Below, piece by piece: positions 22,007 to 31,117 of a stretch of 64,000 nt of DNA. Source of the DNA: Rubrivivax rivuli (GTDB taxonomy: Bacteria > Pseudomonadota > Gammaproteobacteria > Burkholderiales > Burkholderiaceae_C); NCBI RefSeq assembly GCF_004016505.1, contig NZ_SACR01000006.1, positions 285,798 to 349,797 of the forward strand, read 5' to 3'. Every line of letters begins with the position of its first letter. Within the stretch, counting starts at the first letter, position 1. The position numbers were made by a program, and so were the translations under genes. Under the pieces are notes generated by a model. That model ran no database searches. It saw only the letters and a list, made by a program, of their open reading frames with translations, and was not told the DNA's origin.

Positions 22007-24675
22007 ACGCAGGTTTCCAGCTGACCCGCCTGCGCGTGGCCGAGCTGCGGCGTTTCCGCGAGCCCTTCGAGCTGCGCGAGCTGCAGCCCGGCCTCAACCT
22101 CTTCAGCGGCCCCAACGAGGCCGGCAAGAGCACGCTGGTGCGCGCGCTGCGCGCGGCCTTCTTCGAGCGCCACCGCTCCACCAGCGTGGACGACCTGCGG
22201 CCCTACGGCGACAGTGCCGCTGCGCCCAGCATCGAACTCGATTTCGCGTTCGGCGGCACCGCCTACCGGCTGAGCAAGAGCTTCCTCGGCAAGAAGCGCT
22301 GCGAGCTCTTCATCGGCCCGCAGCGCCTGGAAGGCGTGGCCGCCGAAGACGCGCTGGCCGAATTGCTGGGTTTCCAGTTCGCGGCCAAGGGCGCCAGCCG
22401 CGAAGAGCACTGGGGCATTCCTGGCCTGTTGTGGATCGAGCAGGGCGCGGCCCAGGCCGTGCAGGGCGCCGTGCTGCACGCCGCCGACCACCTGCGCAAG
22501 GCGCTGGAAGCCCACCTCGGCGAGGTGGCCGCCAGTGGCGGCGACGACGTGGTGGCCCAGGTGCGCGCCTGGCGCGACGAGCTGCTCACCAGCACCGGCC
22601 GCCCCAAGGCCGTGCTGCAGAAGGCGCACGACGACGCGGCCGCGCTGGCCGCGCAGGTGGAGGCCTTGCAGACCGCGGTGCACAGCTACCGCAGCCAGGT
22701 CGACCAGCTGCGCGAACTGCGCGCCGCCCACGCCGCCGACGAAGCCGCGGCGCCCTGGGCCGCGCTGCGCCAGCAGCAGGCCGCGGCGCAGCAGGCGCTG
22801 CAGGCCGCCGAAGCGCAGGCCAGCGAACGCACGCGGGTGCAGGAACGCCTGCGCCAGGCCGAGGGCCTGCGCAGCCTGCTCGCGCAGCGCCTGGCCGATG
22901 CCGAACGCCAGCAGCAGGGCCTGCAGGCCCGCCAGGCGGCCATGCAGGCGGCGCAGCTGCGTTTCGAGCAGGCCGCCGAACGCGAGGCCCAGGCCCAGCG
23001 TGTGGAAGCCACGGCCATGGCCGCGCTGCAGGCCGCGCGCGCCACGTTGGCCGCGGCGCGCCAAGCCGACACGCGCCGCGTGCTCACGCGCCAGCTGGCC
23101 GATGCCGGCGCGCGCGCCACCGAACTCGCCGCGCTGCTGCAGCGCGCCAGCGCGGCGCACGAACAGGCCCAGCGCCTGCAGCAGCAAGCCGCAGCGCTGC
23201 AGCTGCCCGCGCGGGAGCTGGCCACGCTGCGCCAGCAGCAAGGCCGGCTGCAAGAGCTGCAGATCCGCCAGGCTGCGGTGGCCACGCGACTGCAGCTCGA
23301 GCTGGTGCCCGGCGCGCAAATGCAGCTGCAAGGCGCCGCCGGCGGCACGGCCGAAACGCTGTCGGGTGACACCGAGCGCCTGCTGCTCACGCCCACCGTG
23401 CTCACGCTGCCGGGCCTGGGCCGCCTGCACATCGCCCCTGGCGGCCCCGACCTGCCCGCGCTGGCCCAGCAGCAGGCCGCGCTGCAGGACGAACACACCG
23501 CCCTGCTGCAGCGCCTGGGCCTGGCCAGCCTGGCCGAGGCCGAAACCCGCGCGCAGCAGCACGCCCAGCGCGTGGCCGAAGCCTCGGCCGCGGCGCAGTT
23601 GCGCGACAGCCTCGTGCCGCAAGGCCTGGACGCGCTGCGCAGCGATCTGCACGCCGCGCAGGCGCGCGAGGCCGAAGCGCGCACGGCGCTGGCGCAGCTG
23701 CCGCCTGCACCCGAGAACGACACCGCCCCCGGCCTCGCACTGGCCGAAGCCGAACGCCGCCACGAAGCCGCGCGCGGTGCGGCCGAAGAGGCCACGCGCG
23801 CGCTGCAGGCCGCGCGCCACGCCCAGGCCAGCGCCGCCGGCCAGCGCGACGCCGCCGTGCACGAGCACAGCGCCTTGCAGGCCACGTTGGCCGACCCCGC
23901 CTGGCAGGCCCAGCAGGCGCAGTGGCAGCGTGACCTGGTGGAGGCCACCGCGCTGCACGCCACGCAGCAGCGCGAGCTGGCCGAGGTGGAGCAGCGCATC
24001 GCCGCCGCCCGCCCCGACATCCTGCGCCAGGACGTGCAGCGTTACGGCCGCAGCGCTGACGAAGCCGAGCAGCAGCACCGCGCCCGCGAACGCCAGATCG
24101 TGCAGCTGGAAACCGCGCTGGCCGGGGCCGGGGCCGACGGCCTGGAAGAAGAATTGGAACGCCAGCGCAGCGCGCACGCGCTGGCTGCGCGCCGTGCCGA
24201 AGAGCTGCAGCGCCGTGCCGATGCGCTGAGCCTGCTGCTGCACGAACTCGACAGCCGCCGCCAGGCCCTCACGCAGCGCCTGCAGGCCCCACTGCAGCAG
24301 CACCTGAACCACTACCTGCCGCTGCTCTTTGCCGGCAGCGCGCTGGCGGTGGACGAACGCCTGGTGCCTGGCGCGCTCAGCCGCCCCGGCCCGCGCGGGC
24401 CCGAGGCCGCCGACTTCGAGACGCTGAGTTTCGGCGCGCGCGAGCAGATGGGCGTGCTCGCCCGCCTGGCCTACGCCGACCTGCTGCGCGAAGCCGGCCG
24501 GCCGACGCTGGTGATCCTGGACGACGCGCTGGTGCACAGCGACACCGAGCGCCTGGCGCAGATGAAGCGCGTGCTCTTCGACGCCGCGCAGCGCCACCAG
24601 GTGCTGCTCTTCACCTGCCACCCGGCGCTGTGGCGCGACATGGGCGTGGCGGTGCGTGCGCTGCCGACGGGCTGA
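22003..24675 (+). CDS. SbcC/Rad50/YhaN-like ATPase with long coiled coil
   Basis: The 890-residue protein has a P-loop near residue 40 (FSGPNEAGKSTLVRALR) and a very long Ala/Gln/Glu/Arg-rich coiled coil from about residue 200 to 760. At the C-terminus it has an ABC-type signature (LSFGAREQMGVLARLAYADL) and a Walker B (PTLVILDDALVHSD). No CxxC zinc hook was seen at the middle of the coil, where KVLTLPGLGRLHIAPGG-like sequence forms a small globular insert instead, as in YhaN-type proteins. It should tether DNA and control the nuclease encoded just upstream. Its last 65 nt overlap the 3' end of a convergent merR gene. Confidence 0.83.
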   Translation: MNAGFQLTRLRVAELRRFREPFELRELQPGLNLFSGPNEAGKSTLVRALRAAFFERHRSTSVDDLRPYGDSAAAPSIELDFAFGGTAYRLSKSFLGKKRCELFIGPQRLEGVAAEDALAELLGFQFAAKGASREEHWGIPGLLWIEQGAAQAVQGAVLHAADHLRKALEAHLGEVAASGGDDVVAQVRAWRDELLTSTGRPKAVLQKAHDDAAALAAQVEALQTAVHSYRSQVDQLRELRAAHAADEAAAPWAALRQQQAAAQQALQAAEAQASERTRVQERLRQAEGLRSLLAQRLADAERQQQGLQARQAAMQAAQLRFEQAAEREAQAQRVEATAMAALQAARATLAAARQADTRRVLTRQLADAGARATELAALLQRASAAHEQAQRLQQQAAALQLPARELATLRQQQGRLQELQIRQAAVATRLQLELVPGAQMQLQGAAGGTAETLSGDTERLLLTPTVLTLPGLGRLHIAPGGPDLPALAQQQAALQDEHTALLQRLGLASLAEAETRAQQHAQRVAEASAAAQLRDSLVPQGLDALRSDLHAAQAREAEARTALAQLPPAPENDTAPGLALAEAERRHEAARGAAEEATRALQAARHAQASAAGQRDAAVHEHSALQATLADPAWQAQQAQWQRDLVEATALHATQQRELAEVEQRIAAARPDILRQDVQRYGRSADEAEQQHRARERQIVQLETALAGAGADGLEEELERQRSAHALAARRAEELQRRADALSLLLHELDSRRQALTQRLQAPLQQHLNHYLPLLFAGSALAVDERLVPGALSRPGPRGPEAADFETLSFGAREQMGVLARLAYADLLREAGRPTLVILDDALVHSDTERLAQMKRVLFDAAQRHQVLLFTCHPALWRDMGVAVRALPTG

Positions 24676-25090
24676 GCCGCGACAGGCCGCTCTGTGCATC
24701 GGCTTGCGCCAGGCCGTTCAAGATGCCGCAGTGCGCGGCGTCGTTCGGCCCGGCGCACTGCTGGCGCAAGGCCTTCAGCTGCTGCTGCAGTTGGCGCAGT
24801 TCGCGCAGGCGCTGCGCGACGTGGCCGATGTGGGCGTCGAGCAGGGCATTGACTTCACCGCAGGCCGCCTGCGGCGCGTCTTTCAGCCGCAGCAGCACGC
24901 GGATCTCGTCCAGGCTCATGTCCAGCTGCCGGCAGTGCCGCACGAAAGCCAGCCGCGCCAGGTGGGCCGGGCCGTACTGGCGGTAGTTGCCTTCGCTGCG
25001 CGGCGGTGGCGGCAGCAGGCCCTCGCGCTCGTAGTAGCGGATGGTCTCGACCGGGGTGTTCGCCGCCTGGGCCAGTTCGCCGATCTTCAT
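24611..25090 (-). CDS. MerR family regulator, CadR/PbrR-like
   Basis: The 159-residue protein starts MKIGELAQAANTPVETIRYY with the MerR helix-turn-helix and wing (EREGLLPPPPRSEGNYRQYG). A dimerisation helix follows. Metal-sensing cysteines are in AACGEVN and in QQCAGPNDAAHCGIL (C-x8-C), the three-cysteine arrangement of CadR/PbrR sensors for Cd, Pb or Zn. A His/Pro/Arg-rich tail extends beyond the usual family length, reading through the end of the convergent SbcC-like gene. It is divergent from a CDF transporter with a MerR-type operator between them, so it most likely activates that gene on metal stress. Confidence 0.87.
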   Translation of the reverse strand: MKIGELAQAANTPVETIRYYEREGLLPPPPRSEGNYRQYGPAHLARLAFVRHCRQLDMSLDEIRVLLRLKDAPQAACGEVNALLDAHIGHVAQRLRELRQLQQQLKALRQQCAGPNDAAHCGILNGLAQADAQSGLSRLSPSAAHAPPRPCRATAPGGR

Positions 25091-25159
25091 GGGCCTGCTC
25101 GTCCTGTCGCAAGGTTGCGGGTGCGAGGAGGTCCCCCCGCATGCCGCGCAGCATAGCCC

Positions 25160-25190
25160 TTGACCCTGAAGCCGCTGCAGGGTTTCCAAT
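25160..25190 (+). promoter_or_regulatory. MerR-type promoter/operator for the CDF gene
   Basis: A -35 hexamer TTGACC (25160-25165) is followed after a long 19 nt spacer by TCCAAT (25185-25190) as -10. In the spacer, ACCCTG (25163-25168) and CAGGGT (25178-25183) are perfect inverted arms, with AGC/GCT pairing inside. An overlong spacer with a central dyad is the hallmark of promoters that MerR proteins bend to activate. Confidence 0.72.
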
Positions 25191-25217
25191 GGATCCACAT
25201 TCACTGCGAAGCCCGTC

Positions 25218-25847
25218 ATGAGCCACGCCTGCCACAGCCACGGCTGCACGCCGCCCGCCTCCGGCCAGAGCCCGCGCTACCGCCGCGTGTTGTGGGCCGC
25301 GCTCGTCATCAACGCGTGCATGTTCGTGGTGGAACTGGTCGGCGGGCTGCAGGCCGGCTCGGTGTCGCTGCTGGCCGATGCGGTCGACTTCTTCGGCGAT
25401 GCGGTGAACTACGGGCTGTCGTTGCTGGTGCTGGGCATGGCGCTCACCTGGCGGGCGCGCGCCGCGCTGCTCAAGGGCCTGAGCATGGGCGCCTTCGGCG
25501 TCTTCGTGCTGGGGCGCGCGGCGTGGACGCTGGCCGAGGGCACCGTGCCCGAAGCGGTGACCATGGGGGCCATCGGCGCGCTGGCGCTGGTGGCCAACGT
25601 GGCGGTGGCCGCCATGCTCTACGCCTGGCGCGATGGCGATGCGAACATGCGCTCGGTGTGGTTGTGCAGCCGCAACGACGCCATCGGCAACTTGGCCGTG
25701 ATGGCCGCCGCGCTGGGCGTCTTCGGCACCGGCAGCGCCTGGCCCGATCTGGCCGTGGCCGTCGTGATGGGCGTGCTGGCACTCACGGCGGCCCGTGCCG
25801 TCATCACGCAAGCCCGTGCCGAACTGCGGGGCGTGGCGGCCGCCTGA
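25218..25847 (+). CDS. Short cation diffusion facilitator (CDF) metal transporter
   Basis: The 209-residue membrane protein starts with a Cys/His-rich cytosolic tail (MSHACHSHGCT). It has about six helices with the CDF metal-site motifs LLADAVDFFGDAVNY in helix 2 and SRNDAIGNLAVM in helix 5. CDF proteins export Zn2+, Cd2+ or related ions in exchange for protons. Normal CDFs are ~300 residues with a C-terminal cytosolic metal-binding domain. That domain is absent here, as in MmCDF/CepA-like short forms. It is divergent from the MerR gene and preceded by a MerR-type promoter. Confidence 0.87.
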   Translation: MSHACHSHGCTPPASGQSPRYRRVLWAALVINACMFVVELVGGLQAGSVSLLADAVDFFGDAVNYGLSLLVLGMALTWRARAALLKGLSMGAFGVFVLGRAAWTLAEGTVPEAVTMGAIGALALVANVAVAAMLYAWRDGDANMRSVWLCSRNDAIGNLAVMAAALGVFGTGSAWPDLAVAVVMGVLALTAARAVITQARAELRGVAAA

Positions 25848-25979
25848 GCCTGCGGCGGCCGCGCTCATGCGCAGGTTTCGGCCGCCCGAACGCCGAAGCC
25901 TGCCGTTCATCGCATCGGCCGCCCGGGCACCGTGGCGCCTGCCTAGAGTGCCGGGCATCGATCAACCCAGGAGCCTTTC

Positions 25980-27791
25980 GTGCCTGTGCCCCGCCCCCTC
26001 GTGCTTGCCGCCCTCATCGCCGCCACCCTGCCGGCCCTCGCGCAGACCCCGCCTGCGCCGGCCAAGACCGTCATCACCAGCCTGGAGCAGCTGCCCCGCC
26101 GCACCCTGCAGCTCGACAAGCTGCCCAGCCAGTACCTGAATGCGCCGCGCGCCGAGGTGCTGGCCCTGGCCGAGCAGCTGGAGAAGAACGCCAAGGCCGA
26201 CCTGGCCGCCTACGAGATCCGTGATGCCGCCACGATGCGCAGCTACGTCGGCACCCTGCTGACGCTGGCGCAGTTCAAGGGCGACTGGGCGGCCGTGCCC
26301 GGCCTGGTGGCGCAGCTGCGCCAGCTGCAGGACAAGCCCGGCCCGCGCGCCACCACGGGCGTGCTGGCGCTGCTGCTGGCCGAACAGCAGACCGGCCAGA
26401 AGGACGCGGCCTGGGTGCGCGCCGAGGTCGAGAAGCGCTACGCCGCGCTGAATTGGGCCGATACCGCCGATCTCATCAAGGGCACCAAGGGCCAGTTCGA
26501 GCTGCTGAACCCGGCGCTGGTGCGCGGCTCCTTCGAGCAGCAGCTGGACGTGGCGGCCCGCAACATGAACCTGAAGGTGCCCGAGGGCCTGGTCGGCTCC
26601 ATCATCGGCGCGCGCCTGCAGGCCGAGCTGATCTTCCCGTTGAAGGACGCGCTGGTGGGCGGCCTGCAGGCCGTGATCGACCGCCAGGCCGCGCAGACCG
26701 CGGCCAAGCCCGACATCTGGACGCCGCGGCAGTTCGCCATTCCCGCCACCGCGAAGGCCAGCCCGGTGGGCGTGGGCATCTGGGATTCGGGCGTGGACCT
26801 GAAGCTCTTCCAGACCACGGCCGCGCCGGGCCTGGCGATGAACGACGACGGCACGCTCAACCGCACGGATCTGCTGCGCCCGCTGGGCGAGGCGGCACCG
26901 CGCTGGCCGCAGCTGCGCCAGCTGGTCAAGGGCAGCATGGACCTGCGCGCCGCGCTGGACACCGAAGACGCGCGCCGCCTGAAGCAGGCCGTCTCCACGC
27001 TCAAGCCCGAGCAGGTCAAGGCCTTCCAGGAAGACCTCAGCCTGGCCAGCGTCTACACCCACGGCACGCACGTGGCCGGCATCGCGGTGGAGGGCAACCC
27101 CTTCGCGCGCGTCTACGCCGCCACCATGCTCTACAGCCACCTCAGCGAGCCGACCTTGCCCACCGAGGAGCGTTCGCGCCGCTGGGCCGAGGGATACAAG
27201 GCCATCGTCGAAGGCTTCAAGGCGCAGAAGCTGCGCGTGGTGAACATGAGCTGGCGCTACGGCGTCTCGGCGCACGAAGGCGCGCTCACCTGGCACAACG
27301 TGGGCGCTTCGCCGGAAGAGCGCAAGCAGATGGCGCGCAAGCTCTTCGCGATCGAGCGCGAGGCGCTGCGCGCGGCCATCGCCAGCGCGCCGGAGATCCT
27401 GTTCGTCGCGGGCTCGGGCAACGAGGACAACAGCGCCGATTTCGCCGAGTACATCCCCGCCGGCCTGCAGCTGCCCAACCTCATCACGGTGGGCGCGGTC
27501 GACAAGGCCGGCGACGAGACCAGCTTCTCCACCTTCGGCAAGACGGTGGTGGTGCACGCCAACGGCTTCGAAGTGGAAAGCCTGCTGCCTGGCGGCGACC
27601 GCGTGAAGTTCAGCGGCACCAGCATGGCCAGCCCGCAGGTGGCCAACCTGGCGGCCAAGCTCTTTGCGCTGAAGCCCGATCTCACGGTGGCGCAGGTGAA
27701 GGACGCCATCATTCGCGGCGCCGAGCCGCGGGGCCGTGTGCAGCTGGTGAACCCGCGCCGCAGCGCCGAGCTGCTGGGCCTGAAGCCCTGA
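25980..27791 (+). CDS. Secreted S8 (subtilisin-like) serine protease
   Basis: This 603-residue protein begins with GTG, seven nucleotides after a good ribosome site (AGGAG), and a signal peptide ending LPALAQTP. A helical prodomain-like region of about 220 residues precedes the peptidase domain. The catalytic triad is visible: Asp269 in GIWDSGVD, His364 in THGTHVAGI and Ser548 in SGTSMASP, with the oxyanion Asn in AGSGNEDNS. There is an insert of about 80 residues between the Asp and His blocks. Its role is extracytoplasmic proteolysis, with unknown targets. A candidate -10 (TAGAGT) lies at 25944-25949. Its stop overlaps the next start by 1 nt. Confidence 0.88.
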   Translation: MPVPRPLVLAALIAATLPALAQTPPAPAKTVITSLEQLPRRTLQLDKLPSQYLNAPRAEVLALAEQLEKNAKADLAAYEIRDAATMRSYVGTLLTLAQFKGDWAAVPGLVAQLRQLQDKPGPRATTGVLALLLAEQQTGQKDAAWVRAEVEKRYAALNWADTADLIKGTKGQFELLNPALVRGSFEQQLDVAARNMNLKVPEGLVGSIIGARLQAELIFPLKDALVGGLQAVIDRQAAQTAAKPDIWTPRQFAIPATAKASPVGVGIWDSGVDLKLFQTTAAPGLAMNDDGTLNRTDLLRPLGEAAPRWPQLRQLVKGSMDLRAALDTEDARRLKQAVSTLKPEQVKAFQEDLSLASVYTHGTHVAGIAVEGNPFARVYAATMLYSHLSEPTLPTEERSRRWAEGYKAIVEGFKAQKLRVVNMSWRYGVSAHEGALTWHNVGASPEERKQMARKLFAIEREALRAAIASAPEILFVAGSGNEDNSADFAEYIPAGLQLPNLITVGAVDKAGDETSFSTFGKTVVVHANGFEVESLLPGGDRVKFSGTSMASPQVANLAAKLFALKPDLTVAQVKDAIIRGAEPRGRVQLVNPRRSAELLGLKP

Positions 27792-29203
27792 TGCGGCCGG
27801 GCGAGGCCGCTGCGGCACCGCAGGTGCTGCAGGCCCTGTGGCAGGCCGCGGGCCTGGCGCCTGCGGCGCTGGGTGACATCGAGCTGCCCGCGCGGGGCCC
27901 GGTGCTGGCTTCTTCCTTTGCCATCGCGCCGGCCTTGCAGGCCAGCCTGGGCGCTGCGGCGCTGGCGGCCGTGCAGCGGGGCCGGCTGCGCGGCGGGCCG
28001 GCCCAAGGCGTGCGTGTGGACGCCGAGCATGCCGTGCTGGAGAGCCTGTGCTGGTTCACGGTGGACGGCCGCGAGCCTGCGCTGTGGGACCCGCTCTCCG
28101 GCCTGTACCGCACCGCTGACGGCCACGTGCGCGTGCACGCGAACTTCGCCCACCACCGCGACGGCGTGCTGCGCCTGCTCGGTTTGCCCGAGGGCGCCGG
28201 CACCGAGCGTGCGCGTGTGCAGGCGGCGCTGGCCGGCTGGCGCGCGCTGGACTTCGAGGCCCAGGCCGCCGAGGCCGGCCTGGTGGTGGCGGCGGTGCGC
28301 AGCTTCGCCGAGTGGGACGCGCACCCGCAAGCCGCAGCGCTGCAGGCGCAGCCCCTGGTGGCCATCGATCGCATCGGCGACGCGCCGCCACGCCCCTTGC
28401 CTCCTTGGCAGGCCGGCGGCCTGCCGCTGGACGGCCTGCGCGTGCTCGACCTCACGCGCATCCTGGCCGGGCCTGTGGCCGGGCGCACGCTGGCCGGCTA
28501 CGGCGCCGACGTGCTGCTGTTGAACTCGCCGCGCCTGCCCAACATCGAGGCCATCGCCGCCACCAGCTGCGGCAAGCTCAGCGCGCATCTCGACCTGGAC
28601 GAAGCTGGCGGCCCGGCAGCCCTGGCGCAGCTGGTCCGCGGGGCCGATGTCTTCATGCAGGGCTACCGGCCGGGCGCATTGGCGGCGCGCGGCTTTGCAC
28701 CGGCCGACGTGGCGGCCTTGTCACCGGGCATCGTGGCCGTCAGCCTCTCGGCCTATGGCCCCAGCGGGCCCTGGGCGGGGCGGCGCGGTTTCGATTCACT
28801 GGTGCAGACGGCCACCGGCTTCAACGCGGCCGAGGCCGAGGCCTTCGGCAGCGCCGAGCCCCGCGCCTTGCCGCTGCAGGTGCTGGACCATGCCGCCGGC
28901 TACCTGCTGGCCTTCGGCGCGCAGGCCGCGCTGCTGCGGCAGGCGCAAGAGGGCGGCAGCTGGCACGTGCAGGTTTCGCTGGCCGGTGTGGGCCGCTGGC
29001 TGCGCAGCTTGGGCCGCACCCCGCCTGTGGCGCCCGAGCGCCCGCCGCTGGCACCTCATGTCGAAACCTTGGACAGCGGCTTCGGCCGGCTGCAGACCCT
29101 GCGCCACGCGGCGCAGTTCTCGGCCACGCCGGCGCACTGGCGGCGCCCATCGATGCCGCCGGGCTCGGACCCGGCGGCCTGGCCGCCCGCTCGCGCGCAC
29201 TGA
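27791..29203 (+). CDS. CoA transferase family III (CaiB/BaiF-like)
   Basis: The 470-residue protein contains the family III CoA-transferase core from about residue 215: GLRVLDLTRILAGPVAGRTL, then YGADVLLLNSPRLPN, DVFMQGYRPGALAARGF, VAVSLSAYGPSGPWAGRRGF and a distal LDHAAGYLLAFGAQAALL. The N-terminal ~200 residues look like a second, degenerate half that ends with AVRSFAEWDAHPQA, as in two-part members of the family. These enzymes move CoA between carboxylic acids; the substrate is unknown. Its ATG overlaps the protease stop (TGATG), which is probably incidental. Confidence 0.82.
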   Translation: MRPGEAAAAPQVLQALWQAAGLAPAALGDIELPARGPVLASSFAIAPALQASLGAAALAAVQRGRLRGGPAQGVRVDAEHAVLESLCWFTVDGREPALWDPLSGLYRTADGHVRVHANFAHHRDGVLRLLGLPEGAGTERARVQAALAGWRALDFEAQAAEAGLVVAAVRSFAEWDAHPQAAALQAQPLVAIDRIGDAPPRPLPPWQAGGLPLDGLRVLDLTRILAGPVAGRTLAGYGADVLLLNSPRLPNIEAIAATSCGKLSAHLDLDEAGGPAALAQLVRGADVFMQGYRPGALAARGFAPADVAALSPGIVAVSLSAYGPSGPWAGRRGFDSLVQTATGFNAAEAEAFGSAEPRALPLQVLDHAAGYLLAFGAQAALLRQAQEGGSWHVQVSLAGVGRWLRSLGRTPPVAPERPPLAPHVETLDSGFGRLQTLRHAAQFSATPAHWRRPSMPPGSDPAAWPPARAH

Positions 29204-29284
29204 GCTGCTTCAAGGGACAATCCACGCTCTTCTTCACTGACTTCCCCGGGCCCCCCGGCGCCCAGGCCGGCACGGCCCCATCCG

Positions 29285-29848
29285 ATGCGCACCCGTACGA
29301 ACCGCGATTCCAGACCGGGCCGGCCAAGGCCCGCCTCCGAGCACCGCCCCGGCAGCGCGCCGTCCACGGCCTGGCTGGAAGCCCAGGCCGCCTTCTCTGC
29401 CCCGCCAGCCGCTGAAGCGCCTGCGCCGGCGGTCGGCCTGGTGCCGGTGGTGGTGCGGCGCGGTCGGCCGCTGGAGGCCCTGGCAGACCGTTCGGCCGCC
29501 TCAGGCAGCGAGGCCGCCGAAGCCGCGGCAGCTGATGCAGCGCGGCCGGCGCGCGTGTTCCGCGTGGTGTCGGCGCCCGCGCCCACGCCCGCGCCAATGC
29601 CCACGCCCGGCGCCGCCGTGGCCCTGGCGGCAGAGTCTCTGGAAGCCACACGCCGGCCCCGCCTGCGCCGCACCCGGCGCAGCCAGCAGGCCCCGGGCGT
29701 GGCCACCGTCATCAGCTTTGCCCCACCGCCCGGGGCGGTGCTGCCCTACCGCGAGCAGATGGCCCGGCTCGGTGAGCTGATGCGCGCGATCGACGAAGCA
29801 CTGGCCGTTGCGCGCCAGGCGCGCAGCTTCGAGCCGACGCTGCCCTGA
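29285..29848 (+). CDS. Hypothetical protein (187 aa), low complexity
   Basis: The product is rich in Ala, Pro and Arg for most of its length (for example SAPAPTPAPMPTPGAAVALA). The only ordered-looking part is the C-terminus, YREQMARLGELMRAIDEALA, a helix that could form a coiled coil. No signal peptide, membrane helix or known domain was seen. The frame has a good ATG, but codon choice in GC-rich DNA makes false frames common. The C-terminal helix is the best argument that it is translated. Confidence 0.45.
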   Translation: MRTRTNRDSRPGRPRPASEHRPGSAPSTAWLEAQAAFSAPPAAEAPAPAVGLVPVVVRRGRPLEALADRSAASGSEAAEAAAADAARPARVFRVVSAPAPTPAPMPTPGAAVALAAESLEATRRPRLRRTRRSQQAPGVATVISFAPPPGAVLPYREQMARLGELMRAIDEALAVARQARSFEPTLP

Positions 29849-29891
29849 GGTCGGCGCCGGCCCGGCCAGACGGCCTGCGCCCTTCCTTTTG

Positions 29892-29905
29892 TTGACCTGG
29901 ATCAC
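29892..29905 (+). promoter_or_regulatory. FNR/Anr-like box upstream of the sensor cassette
   Basis: TTGACCTGGATCAC has the shape TTGAY-N4-ATCAM, close to the FNR/Anr consensus TTGAT-N4-ATCAA (two mismatches at the inner C and the last C). It lies 151 nt before the start of the ABC_sub_bind gene in a ~207 bp gap without genes. If used, it would tie the cassette to low oxygen or nitrogen oxides. Nothing else stands out in this gap. Confidence 0.4.
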
Positions 29906-30055
29906 GCTTGGGCGTGCAGCACCCAGCACCGCAGCGGCGATAGTTCGAAGCGACGGCCTCGCCTTCATGGCAGGGCCTGCCGAAAAGCCCACCAGGGACC
30001 CAGACCGGGCAGCCAGCCCGGCAACGCTGCACGACTCCAGGACCAAGGAGACTCC

Positions 30056-31117
30056 ATGGCCTCCCAAGAGCCGGGACACCCGGCCCAACGGCCACGCCGC
30101 CGCCTCTTGCAGGGCGTGGCGGCCGCACTGGCGCTGGCCGGCACGGGCCGGGTGCGCGCAGGCGCGAGCGCCGCGCCGCGCATCGCCCACGTGATGAGCT
30201 TCGATTCGCCGTGGCGCTGGACCGATGGCCAGCTCGAAGGCTTCCGCGAAGGCCTGGGCCTGCCCGCCGCCGAGATCGCCATCTTCCAGATGGACACCAA
30301 GCGGCATGCCAGCGAAGAGGCCAAGGCCGAGCGCGGCCGGCTGGCGCGCGCCTTCGTCGACGGCTTCCGCCCCGACCTGCTCTACGCCAGCGACGACGAC
30401 GCGCAGCAGCACGTCACGCGCCATTACCTGGGCAGCCGCCTGCCGCTGGTCTTCAGCGGCGTGAACCGCGACCCTGGGGCCTTCGGCTTCGATCGCGCTT
30501 CCAACGTCACCGGCGTGCTCGAGCGCGAGCACGTGGCCGAGACGCTGCGCCTGCTGCGCGAGCTGGTGCCGGGCTGGCGCCGCCTGGTGGTGCTGTCCGA
30601 CCACGGGCCCTACTGGGACGCCGTGATCCGCCGCGTGCAGGAAGGCGTGGCTGCGGTCGGCGGCGTGACGCTGACGCAGGTGGTGCGCACGCAGCAATTC
30701 GAGGCCTACTGCCAGGCCGTGGCGGCGGCACAGGGCCAGGCCGACGCGCTGCTGCACCTGGGCATCCTGGCGCTGGTGGACGCCGCCGGCCGCCCTGTGC
30801 CTTACCAGGCGGTGCAGCGCTGGGTGGTGGAGAACAGCCGGCTGCCCGATGCCAGCTTCTGGATGGACCGCGTGCATCACGGCACGCTGGCTTCGGTGAC
30901 GGTGTCCGAGATCGAGCAGGGGCGTGCCGCCGGCCGCCTGGCCCGCGCCATCCTGGTGGAGGGCGCTGCGCCGGCTTCGCTGCCGATGCAGCCCACCGCG
31001 AAAGGCCAGCCGGCCATCAGCCTGCAGCGCGCGCGGGCGCTGGGCATCACGGTGCGCAGCACGCAACTGCTGCAGTCGCAGATCGTCCGCCACTACGACT
31101 GGGAAGCGCACCGGTGA
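30056..31117 (+). CDS. Periplasmic ABC_sub_bind-type solute-binding protein
   Basis: The 353-residue protein starts with a twin-arginine-like leader (RPRRRLLQGVAAALALAG) ending in VRAGASA. The mature part has the two-lobed fold of the ABC_sub_bind (PF04392-like) family: IAHVMSFDSPWRWTDGQLEG, LLYASDDDAQQHVTR, LPLVFSGVNRDP, ASNVTGVLEREHVAETLRLL and LVVLSDHGPYWDAVI. No permease or ATPase gene is nearby. Instead its stop overlaps the start of a membrane histidine kinase gene. It probably acts as a periplasmic ligand sensor for the kinase rather than in transport. The ligand is unknown. Confidence 0.78.
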   Translation: MASQEPGHPAQRPRRRLLQGVAAALALAGTGRVRAGASAAPRIAHVMSFDSPWRWTDGQLEGFREGLGLPAAEIAIFQMDTKRHASEEAKAERGRLARAFVDGFRPDLLYASDDDAQQHVTRHYLGSRLPLVFSGVNRDPGAFGFDRASNVTGVLEREHVAETLRLLRELVPGWRRLVVLSDHGPYWDAVIRRVQEGVAAVGGVTLTQVVRTQQFEAYCQAVAAAQGQADALLHLGILALVDAAGRPVPYQAVQRWVVENSRLPDASFWMDRVHHGTLASVTVSEIEQGRAAGRLARAILVEGAAPASLPMQPTAKGQPAISLQRARALGITVRSTQLLQSQIVRHYDWEAHR

